Positions 6,562 through 9,485 of a DNA stretch of 9,485 bases are shown here, piece after piece. Position numbers and translations under genes: made by a program. The stretch spans positions 1 through 9,485 of the forward strand of contig JAFVRI010000156.1 of assembly GCA_017504335.1 (NCBI GenBank), written 5' to 3'. Source of the DNA: Clostridia bacterium (GTDB taxonomy: Bacteria; Bacillota; Clostridia; Oscillospirales; CAG-272). A model generated the notes under the pieces. It was given only the letters and a program-made list of their open reading frames with translations. It had not been told where the DNA came from and searched no databases. How positions within the stretch are numbered: the first letter of the stretch is position 1; each line of letters starts with the position of its first letter.

Positions 6562-6590
6562 ATTATATCATACGCACAGACACATTTCAA
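6562..6590 (-). promoter_or_regulatory. Promoter of the D-lactate dehydrogenase gene
   Basis: On the minus strand, -35 TTGAAA (6590-6585), 17-bp spacer, -10 TATAAT (6567-6562) with extended TGA. No clear Rex-type inverted repeat (TTGTGAAN4TTCACAA-like) was found around it, although redox control is common for such genes. Confidence 0.82.
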
Positions 6591-6635
6591 TACAAAAAAA
6601 TATTTTCCATTCTGTATTTTTCCCCGACCGAGGGG

Positions 6636-6687
6636 TTTTATCCCCAAAAAAGCGATGAGCCGAAACTCACCGCTTTTTTGGATAAAA
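6636..6687 (-). terminator. Terminator downstream of the GH20 gene
   Basis: On the minus strand GCGGTGAG (6673-6666) pairs with CTCATCGC (6659-6652), with one G-U pair and loop TTTCGG, followed by TTTTTT (6651-6646). The stem extends outward through AAAAAA/TTTTTT and GGATAAAA/TTTTATCC (with a 2-nt bulge). It starts 109 nt past the GH20 stop. The opposite strand also carries T6, so it may act both ways. Confidence 0.75.
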
Positions 6688-6795
6688 TCATAATTTCAAC
6701 TGCAGGAAAAGCCGCAGAACGGGAGAATGTCCGACGGATTAGCTTTGCAGCAACCAATCGCGTCACCGATGCGGGGGAAATCAACACAGAAAAAA
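6688..6795. other. 3' untranslated region of the GH20 transcript, no gene seen
   Basis: This stretch of 108 nt lies between the GH20 stop and its terminator. I find no convincing ORF with a ribosome binding site and no tRNA-like fold. The 62- and 87-codon frames crossing it extend into GH20 coding sequence in other frames and look like shadows. Confidence 0.5.
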
Positions 6796-8205
6796 TTACG
6801 ACCAGATGCTATGGATCTGGATCCTGCTCCAGCCGGACTTCTCGTAGTCTCCTCCGATGGGCATAACCTTACGAAGGAGCGCCGCAGCGCAGGTGCGCAA
6901 GGTTCTGCGATCCCATCCCTCAACGACTTCAAATCCACCCACGGCAGCCAATGCCACATAAGGCATGCCCTTCGATAGCGTATGCCAGGTGGTATGCATA
7001 AAGCCCATCAAGTGCTTCTCCTTTACAGTACCGAGTACGGCATTCATCTGGTCGCTTCCCCGATCCCACGGGCAAAGCAGACAGTCAAAGCCCTCCTTCG
7101 TAAACACCTCGGCAGTTTCCACGGGAGCTTCTACGGGATCATATTGCCAATCCGCGAGCACCAGATGCCGACTCAAGCGTGAGAGCATATACTGCTCTAC
7201 CTCAGGAGTGGGAGCGTTACAGGCGTATTTGTTTTTCGGGTTGTAATGAGGGTGACGGTACAAAAACATATCGCCCCATACGATCGCTCTTCGATTAACC
7301 GCTCGCATCTCCTGTGCGATCTCGTTGAGAAAATCGCAGACGTGATCCATGTTCTCCTTGGTTAATTCAAAATTGTATGCCTCATCACATCCAATGTGAA
7401 AATATTTGCCATCTCCGCAAAGCTCAATCAGCTCCTCTCGGATCTGCCGCAGCAGCGCCCTTACCTTAGGCTTGCGAATATCCCAGCACCAGCCGTCCTC
7501 GCTGAAATAGGTCTGCAAGGAAGGATTCTGATCAAGAACTACATGCTTGCCGTGAATGACGCGACCTGCCGAGGCATGCCCCCAATGGTTGAACATGGGA
7601 ATGATCTCCATCCCAAGCGCGTTTGCCTCGCGTATGATCGGACGAATCTGCTCCTTGGAAAAGCCATGTGACCACGAAAGCTCTCGCAGACAGTCATATT
7701 GCAGCATTCCCCAAAATTCCAGTACCACATGGGTGTATTTTAAGGCACCGCAAAAGCGGACAAACCGTTGAAGCTCCCAAAGCTCGGTCTCGGGAAAAAT
7801 ACAAAAATGAACCATACGGACTTGAATCGTAGGCTTATCCCGAAGCTGAAAACCCTTGATTTCAATAGCAAGTCCTCCGTCACAGTCAATCGCCACAAAG
7901 CGATCGAGCAGGGTCATAACTCCGCGGATCAGATCCGCTTCGCTTCTGCCACAAACGGAAATTCCTCTTTCTGTAACATGAATGCTGTAATCGCAATCCT
8001 CAAGTGAAAGAGGCTCCGCGTTTCCCACGGAAAACGTAAGCGTATCACATTCAGAAAGTACCAAATGAGAGCTTTGATAAGAAAAGCCTTGCCAAAAATC
8101 TCGGATCACCGTTCGATTCAGACAGGGATGCCCGATCGCGGAAATATCTCCCGAAAAGACAAAGCTTCCTTCTATCTTGATAAGCGTTTGAGGATGAAAT
8201 AACAT
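6796..8205 (-). CDS. Glycoside hydrolase family 20-type beta-N-acetylhexosaminidase, cytoplasmic
   Basis: A 469-residue protein with the GH20 plan. An N-terminal alpha/beta (GH20b-like) domain covers about residues 1-120, ending in a helix containing ADLIRGVMTLLDRFV (90-104). A TIM barrel follows from about 127. The family signature is HIGCDEAY (270-277), where Asp274-Glu275 correspond to the substrate-assisted catalytic pair; the usual HxGGDE is HIGCDE here. Trp310 (IVWGD), Trp353, Trp380 and Trp407 (TTWHTL) fit the aromatic sugar pocket. GH20 enzymes release terminal beta-linked GlcNAc/GalNAc from glycans via an oxazolinium intermediate. There is no signal peptide, so it should act inside the cell on imported oligosaccharides. 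ATG 8205 follows AAGGAGGT with 5-nt spacing. It is divergent from an AraC regulator, its likely controller. Exact substrate unknown. Confidence 0.85.
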   Translation of the reverse strand: MLFHPQTLIKIEGSFVFSGDISAIGHPCLNRTVIRDFWQGFSYQSSHLVLSECDTLTFSVGNAEPLSLEDCDYSIHVTERGISVCGRSEADLIRGVMTLLDRFVAIDCDGGLAIEIKGFQLRDKPTIQVRMVHFCIFPETELWELQRFVRFCGALKYTHVVLEFWGMLQYDCLRELSWSHGFSKEQIRPIIREANALGMEIIPMFNHWGHASAGRVIHGKHVVLDQNPSLQTYFSEDGWCWDIRKPKVRALLRQIREELIELCGDGKYFHIGCDEAYNFELTKENMDHVCDFLNEIAQEMRAVNRRAIVWGDMFLYRHPHYNPKNKYACNAPTPEVEQYMLSRLSRHLVLADWQYDPVEAPVETAEVFTKEGFDCLLCPWDRGSDQMNAVLGTVKEKHLMGFMHTTWHTLSKGMPYVALAAVGGFEVVEGWDRRTLRTCAAALLRKVMPIGGDYEKSGWSRIQIHSIWS

Positions 8206-8229
8206 CGTACACCTCCTTGGTTTTTTCTC

Positions 8230-8258
8230 ATTATATCATCCGCAGACACAACCGGAAA
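8230..8258 (-). promoter_or_regulatory. Promoter of the GH20 gene, activator-dependent candidate
   Basis: On the minus strand, consensus -10 TATAAT (8235-8230) with extended TGA, but the matching -35 at 17 bp is TTTCCG (8258-8253), which is poor. A weak -35 with a strong extended -10 fits a promoter needing an activator such as the divergent AraC-family protein. Confidence 0.6.
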
Positions 8259-8271
8259 CTGTTTTTTTGTG

Positions 8272-8290
8272 CAAAAAGGTGGACTTTTTG
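8272..8290. promoter_or_regulatory. Inverted repeat, candidate operator in the GH20-araC intergenic region
   Basis: CAAAAAG (8272-8278) and CTTTTTG (8284-8290) form a perfect 7-bp inverted repeat with spacer GTGGA. It overlaps the predicted -35 of the regulator gene (8280-8285) and lies about 14 bp upstream of the GH20 -35. That position suits autorepression plus activation. AraC proteins often bind direct repeats, so another factor is possible. Confidence 0.45.
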
Positions 8291-8308
8291 GTCATGATCT
8301 GTTATAAT
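8280..8308 (+). promoter_or_regulatory. Promoter of the AraC-family regulator gene
   Basis: -35 TGGACT (8280-8285), 17-bp spacer, -10 TATAAT (8303-8308) preceded by TGT (extended). The ribosome binding site GAGGTG (8315-8320) is 8 nt before ATG 8329. A nearer ATG at 8321 is out of frame. Confidence 0.7.
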
Positions 8309-8328
8309 AAAAGCGAGGTGATGACGCA

Positions 8329-9075
8329 ATGATTTACAGCAATGACAATCTATCCTTTCGTATTCTGATGATCGACCGATTTTTTCACAAGGAGGGGATT
8401 TTTCAGGTAAAAGCGCGCCCCTATGCGGCACTTTCCTACCGTGTAAACGGAACGGGATCCTTTGAGATTGAGGGAAAATCCATGTATTCAAAGGCAGGAG
8501 ATGTGCTGTTTATTCCTGTCGATACTCCCTATAAGGTAGAATATTCGGTCGGAGAAAGCATCGTCATTCATTTTGAATATTGCAATCATGTCGAGGCAGA
8601 AAGCATCTCCCTTTCGAATCCGTCGGAGCTTGAGGTCCGCTTTCACCGTTTAATGGACGCTTGGGGCAAGCATCATTCCGTCAATCAAGCGAAATCCATG
8701 ATTTACGATATTCTCGAAAAAATAGCAAACGATCAAAAGATGTCTATCCATGATAGCTCGATTGCAGGGTGTGTCCGCTATATGGAGGAGCATTTCTGCG
8801 ATCCAAATCTGAATATGAAAGCCATATGCGCCGCATCCTTCATCAGCGCGTCGGGGCTGCAACGAGCCTTCTTAAGATATTTCGGCATATCACCGGGGCA
8901 ATATCTGATCGGACTTCGTATGAACCGAGCCTTGGAGTTATTGAAGGAAAATACCCATTCCGTCAAGGAGATCGCCCTTTCCTGCGGATTTACCGATGAA
9001 AAGTATTTTTCAAGAGCCTTCAAAAAGAAATACGGCTATCCGCCCTCTCAGCTGAGAAATCACATGTCAGTATAA
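8329..9075 (+). CDS. AraC-family transcriptional regulator with N-terminal cupin domain
   Basis: A 248-residue protein. Residues 1-130 are a cupin-like effector-binding domain: the strand-rich segment GTGSFEIEGKSMYSKAGDVL (41-60), followed by FIPVDTPYKVEY, is the typical jelly-roll turn of sugar-sensing AraC regulators. Residues about 145-245 form the two-helix-turn-helix DNA-binding domain. The first HTH is at about 162-183 (ICAASFISASGLQRAFLRY) and the second, with the family signature, at 211-243 (VKEIALSCGFTDEKYFSRAF, then KKKYGYPPSQLR). It is divergently transcribed from the GH20 gene across 123 bp, so it probably senses a sugar related to the GH20 substrate or product and activates that gene; this is inference from arrangement. 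No clear terminator follows the stop. Confidence 0.93.
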   Translation: MIYSNDNLSFRILMIDRFFHKEGIFQVKARPYAALSYRVNGTGSFEIEGKSMYSKAGDVLFIPVDTPYKVEYSVGESIVIHFEYCNHVEAESISLSNPSELEVRFHRLMDAWGKHHSVNQAKSMIYDILEKIANDQKMSIHDSSIAGCVRYMEEHFCDPNLNMKAICAASFISASGLQRAFLRYFGISPGQYLIGLRMNRALELLKENTHSVKEIALSCGFTDEKYFSRAFKKKYGYPPSQLRNHMSV

Positions 9076-9118
9076 CCCCCGACAAGATCCACCCTCTCTC
9101 TCTTTTGCCACTTATGCA

Positions 9119-9178
9119 AGTTAATATATAACTAATTATAGTTATTATAAAACTTTAATAACTAAAATACAATTGTAT
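9119..9178. repeat. AT-rich cluster of alternating inverted half-sites
   Basis: AGTTA or its complement TAACT occurs four times in alternating orientation: 9119-9123, 9129-9133, 9140-9144 and 9159-9163. The last pair extends to a perfect 8-bp stem, AGTTATTA (9140-9147) and TAATAACT (9156-9163), with an 8-nt loop. A perfect 12-bp palindrome ATACAATTGTAT follows (9167-9178). It lies between two converging genes, overlaps the 3' end of the 35-codon ORF, and has no known promoter beside it. Confidence 0.65.
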
Positions 9179-9262
9179 ATACATTGCCCTTTTACCGCTC
9201 GGATTCTCGAGAGAAACAGAAAACGTGCGAATGTCTTTTTTTCGTGTCAGATTGTTTAGCAT
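9155..9262 (-). pseudogene. 35-codon ORF with good ribosome binding site, possible truncated gene start
   Basis: Minus-strand ATG 9262 follows CGGAG with 7-nt spacing and lies 14 nt after the stop of the upstream hydrolase gene, so it sits like the second gene of an operon. It encodes 35 residues beginning MLNNLTRKKDIRTFSVSLEN and ends at TAA 9157-9155 inside the palindromic AT-rich region. The segment RTFSVSLENPSGKRAM resembles, from memory only, the start of DUF2961/GH172-type proteins (R-x-x-S-x-S-x-ENP-x-G-x-K-G). If so this is the surviving 5' end of a glycosidase gene whose remainder was deleted. It could equally be a real small protein or chance. Confidence 0.35.
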
Positions 9263-9276
9263 TTTTTATCTCCGTT

Positions 9277-9485
9277 TTATATCTCAATTTCGTATCCGTC
9301 ATATGCCACCTCAATACCGTGGCGCCTCATTCGCTCCCTAAGCTCCCCATGCGAGGTGTGCAGGGTTCTTGCCATGTGGCTGATGAAAAATCTGCGTACA
9401 TGTTTTTCAAGGGCGGCTTTCATTTCGACCACCATGTTCAAATTGTTATGCTCAAAAATCCGGTAATCCCCGGGGACGTCACCGA
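9277..9485 (-). CDS. Probable metallo-beta-lactamase-fold hydrolase, C-terminal fragment (5' end outside window)
   Basis: The 68 visible C-terminal residues include FEHNNLNMVVEMKAAL, FFISHMARTLHTSHGELRER and the ending IEVAYDGYEIEI. A Ser-His after a short strand, a helix beginning with a second His region, and a final VAYDGxEIE(I/L) strand are typical of the end of MBL-fold hydrolases; the ISHMARTLH segment would hold the late metal-binding His. The HxHxDH motif that would confirm this lies beyond the right edge, so function cannot be stated. The stop is TAA 9279-9277. No clear terminator follows; instead a ribosome binding site and the 35-codon ORF come 14 nt later, suggesting a former or present operon. 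Confidence 0.5.
   Translation of the reverse strand, partial: GDVPGDYRIFEHNNLNMVVEMKAALEKHVRRFFISHMARTLHTSHGELRERMRRHGIEVAYDGYEIEI

Noticed and set aside
6621..6636. CCCC/GGGG short hairpin upstream of the ldhA promoter
   Set aside because: Only four pairs with a 6-nt loop and no adjacent gene to terminate on the + strand; too weak to call.
9199..9210. 12-bp exact match (inverted) to TCGAGAATCCGA in the left repeat (277-288)
   Set aside because: A few 12-bp matches are expected by chance in a window of this size, and the flanks do not align further.

Overview
The window looks like chromosome of an uncultured, probably gut-dwelling member of the Clostridia (Bacillota). This rests on sigma-A type promoters (TTGACA/TATAAT, mostly with an extended -10), strong AGGAGG-type ribosome binding sites, near-perfect hairpin terminators with T-tracts, a BspA-like leucine-rich-repeat lipoprotein, fermentative D-lactate dehydrogenase, a type I glutamine synthetase and a serine-recombinase tail. 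Genus-level placement cannot be made from this sequence alone.

Layout: (1) 3-386 (+), the C-terminal end of a large serine recombinase whose frame runs through its own terminator into a repeat. (2) 213-633, a structured, tandemly duplicated ~174-bp non-coding repeat, closed by a bidirectional terminator. (3) 707-2725 (-), a lipoprotein with a ~99-residue Glu-Thr stalk and BspA-type leucine-rich repeats. (4) 2908-3789 (+), a sugar phosphate isomerase/epimerase-like TIM barrel, divergent from the lipoprotein. (5) 3897-5321 (-), glnA. (6) 5497-6531 (-), D-lactate dehydrogenase. (7) 6796-8205 (-), a cytoplasmic GH20-type beta-hexosaminidase, divergent from (8) 8329-9075 (+), an AraC-family regulator. 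(9) 9155-9262 (-), a 35-codon ORF with a good ribosome binding site that may be a broken 5' gene fragment, beside an AT-rich cluster of palindromes. (10) 9277-9485 (-), the C-terminal end of a probable metallo-beta-lactamase-fold hydrolase running off the right edge.

Almost every complete gene is a separate transcription unit with its own promoter, and most have their own terminator. No multi-gene operon is evident. The clearest functional pairing is the divergent araC-type regulator and GH20 glycosidase, which share a 123-bp intergenic region holding both promoters and a perfect inverted repeat over the regulator's -35. This suggests a small carbohydrate-responsive module. glnA (nitrogen assimilation) and ldhA (pyruvate to D-lactate) are core metabolism. 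The left end (recombinase tail, repeats, low-complexity surface lipoprotein) is the accessory-like part. I see no complete novel defence, conflict or mobile system. The most unusual items are the Glu-Thr stalk, the tandem structured repeat, the possible gene remnant with nearby palindromes at 9119-9262, and the Cys-rich tail of the lactate dehydrogenase.
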